Below, one piece after another: positions 36,001-48,294 of a stretch of 64,000 bases of DNA (position 1 is its first letter; each line of letters begins with the position of its first letter). The notes under the pieces are model-generated. The model worked only from the letters and a program-made list of their open reading frames with translations, had not been told where the DNA came from and did not search any database. Position numbers and translations under genes: made by a program. The stretch is from Vicugna pacos (lineage: Eukaryota; Chordata; Mammalia; Artiodactyla; Camelidae): positions 17,663,501 to 17,727,500 of the forward strand of contig NC_133005.1 in NCBI RefSeq assembly GCF_048564905.1, read 5' to 3'.

Positions 36001-37238
36001 GAAATTAGTCACATGATCAAACCGAATCATTTAGCTGATCACATTGCCATTGTGGATGTTACTGAAGGAAAAGGAGAGAAAGGATATTGGTTGAGCAGAT
36101 AAACTGTATATTTTCTGGGTGCCCATCCAGACCCACTTTCTAGCCCTCCCTGCCCTGTTCTGGGCCCCTGGGGACAGATCTCAATCCACTGCATCAGTCA
36201 GCTGTCACCCTCTGGCTTCTCGTTGAGTTTGGACAATGAGATACCCCAACAGGAGACTGAGAGTTAGAAGGAGGGAACTGATAAGGCTTTTAACCATCCT
36301 GCTCTCACTAAGGTCAGACTCCTTGTAGATGGGAACCAAATTATTTTTCAAATGAGTTTTAACTTGATTTGTCTTTTTCCCTTGAGAGTGCTACACTACT
36401 CCCCCCCACCACAACACACCATTTTAAAATAATCAGTTACTTGCTTTCTAATTCTTAAGCAAACTTTTCAATTCATTGTATGAGTGCAAGTCTTATTTGT
36501 TAATTCACAGAAGGATTGATCCAGAGGATAATTATTTACAAATTAGCTACTTTCCTACCCTGTGATTTAACATAATATGTGCACTCATTTTTAATTTTTT
36601 TTTTTTGGCTGTCAGTCTCATAGGACTTTTTGGTTTATACATTACAAGCCATCAAGAAGGTGTAGCATTCATAGCCCTCAGCTTAGCCAGCAATGTGCAT
36701 CTCATAAAGGTGAGAGAGTGTTTAGTTCAAAAAGCCAGAACTCAGTGATGTACTTTTCCTGTTTACAGTCCATTCCAGTTATTAAAAATAGTTTATCTCC
36801 CAAAATGTTACCAAAGGTAGTAATTCGAGATCAGAAATATTCTTGAAATTACCTCATTTCAGGTATTACTAATGTTAAGATCACCCCCATGCAAAGCCAC
36901 ATTGCCTAATTGCTTAGACCTTCAGGAGGTTATATTCAAATTGGGGTTATGCTTATTAAAAATGCTACCCATGTTTTTTGAAGAGCAATTTCCAGTCTAC
37001 AGAGAGGTTGGTGTACTTTTGCCAAAAAGATGGCACACCATTCTGTTAGGCAGGCTGGCTTTGCGCAAATGAATGCGATGAACAATGAGACTGCCTTGGT
37101 TTCTACTTAAATATGCAACAAGAGGGAGAAATATTTTGATGAGCAAGGGACACTTAGTCTGCTTTCTGGCTCTTATGGAGACACTTGCCTCTCCTTTCCT
37201 GGAGTCCCAGGCACAGCCTGGCCACACTTCCTGTAACG
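33081..37238. other. Long repeat-poor stretch, no gene recognised
   Basis: About 4.2 kb without a confidently recognisable interspersed repeat, unusual for this window. Weak MIR-like phrases occur near 34640-34700. 36118-36280 is a slightly GC-richer block that may be an unrecognised repeat. Open frames (for example 33584-33871, 35715-36102 and 36997-37305) lack any domain. Nothing proves function. Confidence 0.5.
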
Positions 37239-37405
37239 CAGCTGCTCTCAAACGCGACTGCACATTTAGATCATTGGACAGCTTTTCAAATTCCCAGCCC
37301 AGCACCCCAGCCCAAGAACATCAAAATCCTAGACTGCTGCTGGACATTAGAATTTCTAAGGCACCCAAGGTGATGTCCATGTGCAGCCATGGTTGACAAC
37401 CACTG
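37239..37405. mobile_element. MER5-type hAT element
   Basis: Left end CAGCTGCTCTCAAACGCGAC, centre CAGCCCAGCACCCCAGCCC, right end TGTGCAGCCATGGTTGAC followed by AACCACTG. The near-symmetric ends match MER5A/MER5B-type elements. The orientation cannot be fixed by eye. The open frames at 36997-37396 overlap it. Confidence 0.65.
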
Positions 37406-39689
37406 CTGTAGGGGGACAAGGCTCAAGAAGTGAATAGGCTGTGGATAAGAGTGGGTCTTAATCTCTGCTTCCCAAGCAGGTGGCCCTTAGGAACTTCAAT
37501 ATGAAGAAATGTGGTAGCAGGCTAAGAGAATACTGAGCAAAGACCCCTCCCACCCCTTGATCTTTCTTCACTCAAGAGAAGATCTGCTAGAAGTAAACAG
37601 GAAAGCAAGCTTAAGCAGACTTGGTTTCATCTCATGCCAGGGAGAATTTCTTGCTGCAAGAGTATCTAATAGATAGCTCTAGAATTATAAGCGATGGGCT
37701 GGGAGTGGGGCTAGACTTATTTGTTCATCTGTGTTGATTGTCATGTATGTTCTTAATTTCATAGAAAAAAATCTGTTAACTGTAGACTTGACTTTCTTTA
37801 AAGGATTTCTAGTCAATTGCATTGATGATTTCGATGTCGATTTGGTTAGGGTATAAAGCAGACTAATTCTATCAACTGTACTCTCTTATTGCATCTGTTA
37901 ATGGAAGTTAATCCTCATGCAAATTGAGGCATCGAGGCAAATTTACTGAACACAAGTGAGGAAAGGTAATAAAGAGAAGAAAAAAAGGGAAAAAAAACAC
38001 TTTTACTTTCATTGACAGAATTAAACCATAGCACTCATTTCAACGTCACCTATCTAGACAGGATAGAAAGTGTTTTTGGACATCTACTTGAAATGTCAAA
38101 CCCTGTTAGATTTCAAGTCTCCAATGCTTGGGGCCTGACATCCACTTGAGCTAACTAAGAGAATGTTTTCAAGCTACTTATGTCCCAAGTGTCTTAGAAG
38201 TACAGACTAAGAATAAGGGCCCTAGAATTATATATCATCCCTCTGTTCAAATTGCAAATCTCATTTACATGAGTTATAATTATATTATGTCCTAAGTTAA
38301 AGATACAGAATTTTACCATGGGAAATATAAATCTAGTTCCATTCCTCTAGGCTGGACGATACATCCACACATCACAACAGGAGGGTAAACTATACACAGA
38401 TGGATGCCCAAGTGAAAGGTATGTGAGTGTGCAATTTCCACTATTAGTGTTCAGCATTCTACCTGGAACATCCTTGACAAATCCCAGGGATCTCTCCATG
38501 GCTATTTCCCCATCACCCGCCCTCTTACACAGGACTCTGCTTTTGTCTTCCACAACTCGATTAAGTAATACATTCCCCTCTTGAACAGTTTAACTCCGCT
38601 GACTAGAATGCCCTTTCTTGTGACAAACCCAAATTACCCTCCTGAGAATTTATTCTTATTGTCTTTCCTAATGAACATGGAGAAAAGCTCACAGTGCCAC
38701 CTGTTTATAATTATACTGTGTTTATACAAGATTATTCTGTGGCTTAGAGAAGATTTTTTTTGGTAGAATCTCAAATGGCACATACATCATCTGGATAAAA
38801 TATACACATAAGGCCAAAGATTGAATGGGAAAAGTGTATGATTATAATAGACAAAGCAGAGTGGTAGGTTATGGGCGATCTGGTTTTTTAATTTATATTC
38901 ATAGTCGGTCGATGTGCTGAGTGGCCCATCTTTGCACGACCAAAGATCTGTCTAGTAATACTTGAAATATCTAGGTTAATGTTAGGATTAGAAAATTCTC
39001 TGAGTTAGTGTCACTTGGATGTCCCTCAGCTTCCCTCAACCTGTCCTGTGACCGAATCCATCTCTTTTCTCCCAGTTTCATCATTTTGCTTTTCTCAAAT
39101 TCCAACAAGTTCTACCTAGTAACTGATATTAAACAACAGGACTAGATTAAGACACAAATAAAGGGAATTGTGGAGCACTGCACACAGAGAAAAATCTTTC
39201 TAATGTTCGAAATGCCCTAGGGTGTAGAAAATACTTGTCTGGCTACTTTGAAAAATATTATATATGGGAGAAAAATTTCGTCAATGCCACTTAAGAAAAT
39301 GACCTATATGAGGCCCTACCAAACGGAAAAATGGGGGAGATTTTTCTATGAAACTGGCTTTTTTTTTTTAAAGACTTGTCATTTGAAGGGGGAAATTTCA
39401 ATTTGCTGAAGAGTTTCCTTAAATGGAATGGTACATGTCCTAGTAATTTCACATGAATTAGACCCTGCCATATACTGAATCAGAATTTAGCTTCTGAGCT
39501 AATGTAGAAAAACAACAGATAATATCAATATTGTCAAATAGGAACTCAGAAGCTGGGCAGTAGCTTTAGTGAATGTTCACAGCAATTTACTGAGGTCTGA
39601 TTTACATTCAGAAAATGCACCTCTTGAGCAGACAGATCGGTGTAATTTGGCAATTGTGTATGACCATGCCATCAGAACCCAGACCAAGG
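37406..39689. other. Single-copy DNA, no gene recognised
   Basis: About 2.3 kb with no recognised repeat. The open frames at 38347-38553 and 38581-38766 have no family. Confidence 0.5.
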
Positions 39690-40330
39690 TATAAAGCATT
39701 TCATCCTTCCAGAAGACTCTCCTCTTGTTCTTTTCCAATCAGTCCTCCTGCACTCCAGTGTCAGCTATGCTTTTTCAGTTTCTACCACTCTTGAGAATTT
39801 TGCCTGTCTTTGAACTTAACATAAATGGAATTGTGGAATTTGTTCTCTATTGTATCTCTTCAACTGTCTTGGAAAATACATTTTTGAGATTCAGTCATTT
39901 TGTTGAATGTATCAGTAATTCATTCCTATTTATAGCTGAGCAGTCTTCTGATATATGATCTACGACAATTTGTTTGTTCATTCACCAGGCGATGGACATT
40001 TGTTTTGCTCTGTTTTGTTTTCCTTTTTGGGGTTATTATGAATAAAGGTGCTGTGAAAAGCCTTTTACAGGTCATTATGGGGAGATATGTTTATCTCTTT
40101 TGGGTAAATAACCCACAAGGAATTACTCGATCAAAGGGAAGGCAGATGTATACTGAACTTCACTAGAAACTGCCAAAAACTTTTCCAAAGTAGTTGAACC
40201 ATTTTACGTCACCACTGAATAACAATTCAGTTATTCTACACTCTTGTTAACACTTGTTAATATTTAAAAAAAATTTTAGTCCCTTTAGTGAGTACATAGT
40301 GGTAGAATAGGTTTTGGGAGGTTAACAAAT
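39690..40330 (-). mobile_element. Old L1M LINE fragment
   Basis: Antisense L1: ACATAAATGGAATTGTGGAA, TTTGAGATTCAGTCATTTTG, TTCATTCACCAGGCGATGGA, GTTATTATGAATAAAGGTGC, TTGGGTAAATAACCCACAAG, AACTGCCAAAAACTTTTCCA. It covers the 3' UTR into ORF2. The frame at 39725-39958 is antisense to it. Confidence 0.85.
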
Positions 40331-41304
40331 GATTTTATTAAAGCTTCTATTTTTTTCTAGATTCATTTGCTTAAATTTTTCTTTACTTGTTTTTTTGATT
40401 TTTAAATCATTTCCACACTCCAGATGCTATCAACAGTTATAGAAAAGAATAAAAGATTAGGAAAAAATACACTTCACTGTGTATGTGTACATATATTGGA
40501 TACAGGAACATGGGAGAATGCTTACATATATACAAATCCATTTTTTTTTAATAAAGAGCCTTCAAAGGCTGAGAAGTTTGTGAATCTTAAACAAGACCTC
40601 TGGAAAAACAAAGTCTTACTTTATTTCAAGAAGTTATTCCACCTTGAACTTGGAGCTGTGTTGACATCAATTACTGACACTGGCTAACTGAAATTTTTGG
40701 CATTCCACTAAAACTTCAATAGCAAATCTAAACAGTGAGAAACTGTATCTAAATCCCGCTTTACAAGAGCAGAAACCAAAAGGAACTCTGAAATTGCCCT
40801 TTTCACACTTGTAAAGAGTGTGCCTTTTCAATTTTGTGTCACGAGACACTAGAAAATGCATGCAGGTGACACAATCACCCTGGACTCTGATATGTGATAT
40901 TTATCTGTGGACTTCACTTGGGCATTTGAGACAAAACTCAGCTTCTGAAGCTTCAGCCCCACTTTGTAAGATGCAGTTAAGGATGTCAATCGGACTGTTT
41001 CCAGGGGTCATCAACTCTGTGAATGTGCAGCTCAGGAATAACTGTCCTTTGGACACATGCTCATTGCTCGCAACCCAAGATTATCCTGAATCCTTAATAA
41101 CTCCCCAAGGTGATTAACACATAATCACTATGAAATCAGCGTGAAAATGATTTTCCAGCTATAAAGTCTACAGCCTGGATGGGGAGCTGGGAGCGTAGGA
41201 CCAGATGTTAAATGTCTGCTGCCTGGGGGTGGCAATGTGGGTAGTGGCCCTGGGCTTGGAATTTAATCCACCACACATATCTGGAGCAAATATCCTCTAT
41301 GGAG

Positions 41305-41305
<1 letters not shown>
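40331..41305. other. Unassigned DNA
   Basis: No repeat or gene recognised. The open frames at 40424-41117 have no family. Confidence 0.5.

Positions 41306-41336
<31 letters not shown>
41306..41336. repeat. (TG)n microsatellite
   Basis: About 15 uninterrupted TG dinucleotides. Likely length-polymorphic. Confidence 0.97.
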
Positions 41337-41337
<1 letters not shown>

Positions 41338-42109
41338 CATAGGGGGTGCTTGGCTTTACATTTCTTTGCTCGTGAACTTTTTCAGTCTAGAATAAAGGCA
41401 GAGGCAGAAATGTAAGTACAATCTCAGGGAAGTCAAATCCATTGTGTTCTAGTAGGCATCTTGTTGTTTGTAAGTGCAGGGCAGCTACCAGATAGGAAAT
41501 GTGTAGGGACAGCTCAAATTGAAATGCAGCCCAAATTTCCCAGAAGTTTATCAGGTATTGATTGCTCTCCCCGTCCTTCCTTCCCCCGTCTCTCCCATCC
41601 ATCCACAGTCCTACAAATCTAACAAGGATCAGTAGGACACCAAGTGCCAAAGGATGTCCATTCAGAGAATTAATAGAAACTGAATTAGGGAAATGGAACT
41701 TCAAGGTCTTCTCTACCCAGTAATCCAAGGAAGAAATCAACTTTAAATCTGGGTCACACAGGCGCCAAATTAACCACAAATGATAATAAAATACTTGGTA
41801 ATGCACGTGGCAGGCACAGAGATCATTCAGGACAGTCGGTGCCTATATTACCAGATGAGGGTCTTGGAATCACCCACTCGAGCAAGTATTAACCCTGGGT
41901 TGTCTGATCATCGGAAGGAACTGGTGACCAGGGCAGAAGTCATGCTCTCTTAGAGAAGCAGTCCTTTACTAACAGGCATAAAAGCATTTCAATATTTTAA
42001 TACTAAATTGAACATCATAGTCTTGTAAGCCTGGATCGAAACCTCAAATCTCAATTTAATTATAGCTTTTCAAGAATGCCAAGCCTTCTCTCTCAATTTG
42101 GGTCCCCCC
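41337..42109. other. Single-copy DNA with a 139-codon chance frame
   Basis: Holds the longest open frame outside repeats (41387-41806, minus, 139 codons). Its translation has no recognisable domain, signal or repeat, and no promoter or splice context is visible, so I do not call a gene. Confidence 0.5.
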
Positions 42110-42620
42110 TCCAGAAGCAGAACTTTTTACAGAAATCCTAAGTCATTCCCTTTTACAGAAAAATCTGAAGCCTGAGACAGGATTCTAGCATAAGTGGTTT
42201 ATTCTGAAAATACTGGTGGAGGAATAGAGAAGAGGGAGGGGAAAGGAAGGGAGATGATGGAGGGTGTGGTGCCAGCGGTGACTGATGTAGACAATGGGGG
42301 CTTCACCACTAGGTGCCCTCTGGGACCAGTGTAGCCACCCGGGGGATGAGTGTTTATCCACTAACTCCCACAGAGCACTGATGGCTGCTTCTGGGAGTAC
42401 TCACTCCCAAGCACCCAACTAGACTGTCCATCAGAGAAAGGCCTCAGGCAACAACAGCCAGTTACAGGAGCTAGAAGAAAGCGGGGACCATGGGACAGTA
42501 GGGTCACAGCCTCCAGACAGAGTAGCTCTGTCATGCCTTCATAGGAAGTGACCATGAAAAGCAAAGTCAAGTATCTATATTTCAGCTGAAGCCAAGAAGG
42601 AGCATCCACAAACACAAAAG
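42110..42620 (-). mobile_element. Unassigned ancient repeat, copy D (LTR-like)
   Basis: CTCCAGAAGCAGAACTTTTT, AAGCCTGAGACAGGATTCTA, AAGTGGTTTATTCTGAAAAT and ACTGGTGGAGGAATAGAG read as the antisense of an element ending with a polyadenylation-type signal. Same arrangement as copy A at 23690-24110. The minus frame at 42361-42624 is inside it. Confidence 0.45.
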
Positions 42621-43724
42621 CCACTTCTCATAAATTAGAGTAGAAGTCTGAGGGTATTTACTCTCTTCATTGCTCTGACCTACCTGTGAAGACAGTAGAT
42701 CTCTTTTAGTTTAAAGACTTGGTTTTGGAGTTTTGGTGATGGTCAACCAAAAGGTAACATTCCTACTCTTCGGTTACACTAAACTGAAAACCCACACTTG
42801 AGCAAGAGAGGAATTTATGAGTGATCTGTGGTGAAATACAGTCACTAATAGTTTATGATATGACAATTCAGTTATTCCTGTTAATTATTGGAAAAGGCCA
42901 GGGGAAGAGAGGAAGAGATTAGCCCCAGACCCTATTCAAGGCAGAGTCTTATATCTGTTCTTTGTCCACCCCACTTGTCATTCCCTGTTATTCAATCTAA
43001 ACTGGCAAACTAATGGGTGTATCTTTTAATCTGCTCCTGGTACAAGTGTCATCATTCAGAGAGAGAGAGAGAAAGAGAGAAATGAAGGAACTGTCAGCTT
43101 GGATTCTCCAACCACTTGACTACATGGAGTTGTTCTTTTAATTCATTATATGTTGTGAATTTCACATAAGTTGCACACACACACACACACAAAAAAATAG
43201 AAAAAACTTAAAAGCAAAATACTGGTTTACAGTTGGAGTCTAAGGATACACTCAAGGTACTGTGATGGACCACAGAATGGAGGGAAGTTCGGGGAAGTGT
43301 GTGGGCTAGGGCTTATTTTATAATCAAAATCAAATGTTGTATAGTCCCTTTGCCATCTGGACTTTCCAATGGGTCCTGAACTATTCCTAAACTGCTTTTA
43401 ATGACTAATTGGCTAAATAAAAAAAAAAGACTACATTAAAAACAAGCACTAGCCACTTGAGCCTAGACATTCTTCTTCAATTCCACTTGATCTATTCCAA
43501 ACATAACAGTAGCCTTCATCCATTTACATGTGTTTAATTTGCCTCCTCATACCCTTTTTAATTTCTTTTGGTCTTCAAGAATTATGCCTTCCTTTTCCTC
43601 CCCACGTCACCGAAAACCATTTACTAAGAAATGTTAAAATACTTCATTTTCTTGGAATCTACTATTTTGTCCGTGGTTACTTCTTCTTGATCAACATTCA
43701 GAGCACAGCAAAACAGTTCAACTT
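42621..43724. other. Unassigned DNA with short GA and CA repeats
   Basis: Contains a GA-rich tract at about 43060-43082 and a CA tract at 43172-43190. No interspersed repeat or gene recognised. Confidence 0.5.
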
Positions 43725-43938
43725 GTTCTACTAATATTTCTTGAGAACCCACCCGTGCCAGACATTGAATGAGATGTTGAACACACAGAGTTAGGCAATA
43801 CCAGATACAACCACTGTTCTCACAGAATTTAGAGTCTAGTGGCGAAGACTGTGGACACAAATAAATACAAATTTACAAATAGAAATAAGGGCTCTGAAAT
43901 ACAGAGATTTAGTCCTACTGAATATGTACATATTAATA
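43725..43938 (-). mobile_element. L2 LINE fragment, first part
   Basis: Antisense L2: CCCGTGCCAGACATTGAATG, ACTGTTCTCACAGAATTTAG, AGTCTAGTGGCGAAGACTGT. It continues after a tetranucleotide repeat at 44021. Confidence 0.75.
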
Positions 43939-44020
43939 TAGATAGCTAGATAGATAGACAGACAGATAGATGATAGATAGATAGACAGACAGACAGCTAG
44001 ATCGATCAATCGATCGATCC
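43939..44020. repeat. (GATA)n/(GACA)n tetranucleotide repeat inside L2
   Basis: Mixed TAGA, GACA and GATA units ending in a short palindromic ATCGATCAATCGATCGATC run. It separates two halves of the same L2 copy. Confidence 0.93.
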
Positions 44021-44420
44021 TAGAGACAGGGGTCTCCAGCTCTTTCAATCATGATAAGGATTCTGGTCTTGATACTCAGAGCAGTGAAAACTATTGAAGG
44101 TTTCTAAGCCTGGGGCTCACTCAATGTACCAGTTAATCTGAAAATATCACTTTCACTACAGTGTTGGGAGAAGGCTAGAGAGGAGACAAGTGAATGGTGG
44201 GGTTACCAGCAAGGAAACCACAGCAAAACAGCAACTGACTAAGTGAGGACTATTGAAAAAAGAGAAAAATCAATGCATCTGGGACATCCTGGGATGGATT
44301 CTTGATGTGATTCCAGTGTTCCTTGGAACACTGAGTGGGCTAGAATTGGGTTGAGGAGAAAGTATGAACGATGACTCCTAAATTCCCAGCTTGCCAAACT
44401 GGATGGATGGAGGTGACGTC
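44021..44420 (-). mobile_element. L2 LINE fragment, second part
   Basis: Antisense L2 resumes: AACTATTGAAGGTTTCTAAG, AAAATATCACTTTCACTACA, GTGTTGGGAGAAGGCTAGAG, ACGATGACTCCTAAATTCCC. Confidence 0.75.
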
Positions 44421-45009
44421 ATGTAAACCAAGGAGGCAATGCTTTCACTGTGTACCTGACACGTGTCTGTGTGTACGAATGATTTCCTTAGAATCAGCCT
44501 TAGGTTTTATGAGGAATAAGTGCCTGATCTAAACCTGTAATGCACAATTAGATCCTTTTTAGATAATATCCATATTTGAAGATGCTGTAGTTGTTTATTT
44601 AAAATAATGACTCTGGAGCTGGCCACAGGGCTTCAATGAACACAAGAGCAAGTCATGAGCAGACAAAATGGGCACAGAAAACAAATTGCTTGATGCTTAG
44701 TAGCACAGAGGAACAATGAGCTGGCTTTATTACAAGTCTGGAGAAATGAGAAAGTTCTGGGAGGTGACAGGCTTCTGCTTCGGATTCTTCAGAGAAGAAG
44801 GTAAGTTATTATTTTAGAAATAAATGTGTGCATTTGTTTTTTCCAGTGGGCCATTTCACCAGTAACTGTTAATTAATGCCAACCCTTGATTTCCAACCAA
44901 GAGGTGCAATTATAAACGTTCAGATACATATAGCAAACTATGCCATCTAGAAAAAGCAGAGTGGAGGTAAGGAAGAGCCATTGGCACGAGATAATATTCA
45001 GAGAAGCAC
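44421..45009. other. Unassigned DNA
   Basis: No repeat or gene recognised. Confidence 0.5.
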
Positions 45010-45982
45010 AGCTGAAGACTCAATAAGAAAAAAATAAACAACCCAATCCAAAAATGGGCAGAAGACCTAAATAAGCAATTCTCCAAGGAAGACATACAAA
45101 TGATCAAAAAGTACATGAAAAAATGCTCAATATCACTATCAGAGAAATGCAAATCAAAACTACAATGAGGTATCACCTCACACCAGTCAGGATGGCCGTC
45201 ATTCAAAAATCCACAAATGACAAATGCTGGAGGGGCTGTGGAGAAAGGGGAACCCTCCTACACTGCTGATGGGAATGCAGTTTGGTGCAGCCACTATGAA
45301 AAACAGTGTGGAGATTCCTCAAAAGACTAGGAATAGACTTACCATATGACCCAGGAATCCCACTCCTGGGCTTGTATCCAGAAGGAAATCTACTTCAGGA
45401 TGACACCTGCACCCCAATGTTCATAGCAGCACTATTTACAATAGCCAAAACATGGAAACAGCCTAAATGTCCATCAACAGGTGACTGGATAAAGAAGAAG
45501 TGGTATATTTATACAGTGGAATACTACTCAGCCATAAAAACCGACAACATAATGCCATTTGCAGCAACATGGATGCTCCTGGAGAATGTCATTCTAAGTG
45601 AAGTAAGCCAGAAAGAGAAAGAAAAATACCACATGAGATCATTCATATGTGAAATCTAAAAAACAAAAACAAACAAACAAACAAAAACAAAGTGTAAATA
45701 CAGGACAGAAATAGACTCACAGACAGAGAATACAGACTTGTGGTTACCAGGGGGGTGGAGGGTGGGAAGGGATAGACTGGGATTTCAAAATTGTAGAATA
45801 GATAAACAAGATTACACTGTATAGCACAGGGAAATATACACAAAATGTTATGATAACTCAGAGAGAAAAAAATGTGACAATGAGTGTGTATATGTCCATG
45901 AATGACTGAAAAATTGTGCTGAACACTGGAATTTGACACAACATTGTAAAATGATTATAAATCAATAAAAAATGTTTAAAAA
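45010..45982 (+). mobile_element. Well-preserved L1 LINE, ORF2 C-terminus and 3' UTR
   Basis: Sense L1 from about AAACAACCCAATCCAAAAAT. It runs through GGTATCACCTCACACCAGTC and GGAACCCTCCTACACTGCTG, then a 117-codon open frame at 45306-45659 with the ORF2 C-terminal phrases [27 protein letters not shown] and VEYYSAIKTDNIMPFAATWM. The 3' UTR follows (ATAGCACAGGGAAATATACA, ATTTGACACAACATTGTAAA) and then an A-rich tail. 5'-truncated, so it cannot move by itself. The intact C-terminal frame makes it the youngest-looking L1 here. I could not find a clean target duplication. An (AAAC)n-like stretch lies at about 45660-45690. Confidence 0.95.
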
Positions 45983-46559
45983 AAAAGAAGTAGACAGAAC
46001 ATAGCAATGGTGACGATGTTTATTAGAATATCACCAATGGCTCATTTTAGCCACAGATCTGAGATTTGTCACCTGTGTTCTGAATATACTTATTTTTATC
46101 ACAAGGCTTGTTTAGGGGGTGATTGAGCTTTGATACATGGGTTGCATTTCATTGCCTTTCTCCCAGCTCTTAAGTGTATGGTGTAGGTTTCCACGGAGAA
46201 ACAGAATGGCATCCTTGGCAATATAAGAATATTCTGAATCATCATGGGCTCTCAGAACACAGTTTAGCAACTAATTTATGTATGTATCATATGTTAGCAA
46301 AATACTACTGAGGAATTCACTGGAATGCTTCTTTGACATCCATTAGAAATGATCGCTGGACCAGGACGTTATATAGAGTTTGGAAGATGATGCAGATATA
46401 GTGAATCGATTTCACAGCGCTCTGCACTGTGTCAGGGAAGGGAAAAAAATTCATTTTCTCAATAACTTCAGGTAAAGCCACTATGTGGATTCTATGCCCA
46501 GTTGTCTGCTAGATTTTTTGCAACGACAATATACAAAGAACAAAATACTTAGACTTCTT
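45983..46559. other. Unassigned DNA
   Basis: No repeat or gene recognised. Confidence 0.5.
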
Positions 46560-46740
46560 TTTTAATGATTTTGCCACCTTAGACGAATTACTTTATCTTT
46601 TGAGCTTCAGTCTCTCTAGCTGTAAAAATGGTATGATCTGGAACTTCTCACAAAGACATTTTGAAGATTAAGTAGGATAATACATGAATACGTGCACAGT
46701 GTAGAAAAAATCCCCAATAATATGAGCTGCCCCACTAGCA
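46560..46740 (+). mobile_element. MIR SINE
   Basis: Sense MIR: GACGAATTACTTTATCTTTT, GAGCTTCAGTCTCTCTAGCT, GTAAAAATGGTATGATCTGG, GAAGATTAAGTAGGATAATA. Confidence 0.75.
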
Positions 46741-46889
46741 CCTCTCACTTGGTGTATCTTTAACATGTCTACCATTTTTGGCCTCATGCATTCTTCCAAG
46801 GTTTTTTCATTTTGGCTGGAAATCTGAGCATCTTCAATGATACTTCTTATTTACCTCCCACACCCAGCAAGTTTTAAAGTCTAGCCAAT

Positions 46890-47590
46890 TTTTCAGTATC
46901 AACGTTATTTGTATTCGTGCTTACTTTCCTATCCCTACACCTACAACACTAGTACGAATCCTCCCTTTCTCTCCCCTTGACCATTGCATTTGTTTTCTAG
47001 CTGGTCTCTCCCAACATGAGTACACGCACAGTAAAGTGGCCACGTTCATCTTCCACTGGCACACTTCCCTGCATCATGCCACAGTACCACTCAGAAACCT
47101 CCAATGGCTCCTCATTTCCAGCCAAGCAAGGCTGGCACATAAAGCCTCCCATTGTCTTGTCCTCAATTCACCTTCTAAAGCCTGATCTCCCATACTTGTG
47201 CCCCTAACCCAGGCTCTTCCTCAGCCAAACTGACCATCCCATCCTTCCAAAAATGCCTTCTATTTTCCCGATTCCATGACTTGGCTCAATCTCGTCTTCC
47301 ACCTGGGTTGCCTTTCTTGTTTTCAGGGGATTCCTACTCACTCCAACTCAAACGCCACCTCTCTCATGAAGGCTTCCAAGAGACAAATGTTCATCCCCTT
47401 TTGCAACTTCATGGCAATATTTTTTTCCCTTATAATATTTTCCACATACGGTTTTGCAGTTGGGTTACTTTCATACATAGATCATCCTTCCTTCCAGACT
47501 GACAAGGGATATGTGTTTTATTTATCCTTCTTCATGACAATGAAGACTGTGTTCTGTCCATCTGTGTATAAACTCCCATGCCTTGCTCCT
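46890..47590 (+). mobile_element. L2 LINE 3' region
   Basis: Sense L2: CATGCCACAGTACCACTCAG, AAACCTCCAATGGCTCCTCA, AAGGCTGGCACATAAAGCCT, GATTCCATGACTTGGCTCAA, CAACTCAAACGCCACCTCTC and ATGAAGGCTTCCAAGAGACA. The 157-codon frame at 47276-47749 lies largely in this L2 and runs past its end. It is a remnant, not a gene. Confidence 0.85.
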
Positions 47591-47974
47591 GCCAGATGCG
47601 CAAGAAAATGTCATTGGATGTGTAAATGTGAATGTCTATATCAAATCTATTTCAAATTTGTTACATGTGTCCTCTCTTTACAAAACACATTTTCCCTTGT
47701 ACCATTTTGTCCTTTACTGAGAAGAATCTACCTAAATATGTATGGTTAGTGCACACACTGGACCTGTTTTGGGAACACGTCAGTACACGTAATAAACAGA
47801 ATTCCGCATGAACATCAGTAACAATTGACCATGTCCTGAAACTGTGTCACTGTCAGTAACGCTTGAACATTGGAGTCCTTCCCAGCTTCTTGGTCTCATT
47901 GACATGAATGTAACTCAGAGAAGGAAGTTTGGGCAATCACTTACACATATATGGTGCCTTTTCACTTTCAAAGC

Positions 47975-48165
47975 ACCTTCCCAGCTCTTACACTGCGCTT
48001 GACCCTTAAACAGCAAAGTGGGAAGAGGTGCTCTGATCACTACTTGAAAGAGAAGAAAACTGCCTTCCCGAGAAGAGTGAGTGACTTACCCAAGGCCATA
48101 AAGCTGGGAAATAATAGAAGTGGAAACAGAAATAGAATCTGTCTTCTCGATGCTGACCTGCGTTG
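47975..48165 (-). mobile_element. MIR SINE
   Basis: Antisense MIR: GAAGAGGTGCTCTGATCACT, GAGTGAGTGACTTACCCAAG, GCCATAAAGCTGGGAAATAA, AATAGAATCTGTCTTCTCGA. Confidence 0.75.
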
Positions 48166-48294
48166 CTTCATTTGGTAACCTAGCAGGACCCTGGGGGGCC
48201 CTCCAGGGTCAGAACCCTCCCCATATCCTCTGCTGCAGCTCCTCTCTGAAGCACCCAGACAACGTCTCATGTATATGTCCTGAGTTTTTCAGAT

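Noticed and set aside
41387-41806. 139-codon open frame, minus strand, outside named repeats
   Set aside because: The longest non-repeat frame, but no domain, signal peptide or repeat is visible and the length is compatible with chance in 64 kb. Cross-species conservation would be needed.
45306-45659. 117-codon frame with clear protein-like sequence
   Set aside because: It is real coding ancestry, but of L1 ORF2, so it is recorded under the LINE and not as a host gene.
47276-47749. 157-codon open frame, plus strand
   Set aside because: Its first two thirds lie in a sense L2 3' region, no protein family is recognisable, and no start, splice or promoter context is visible.
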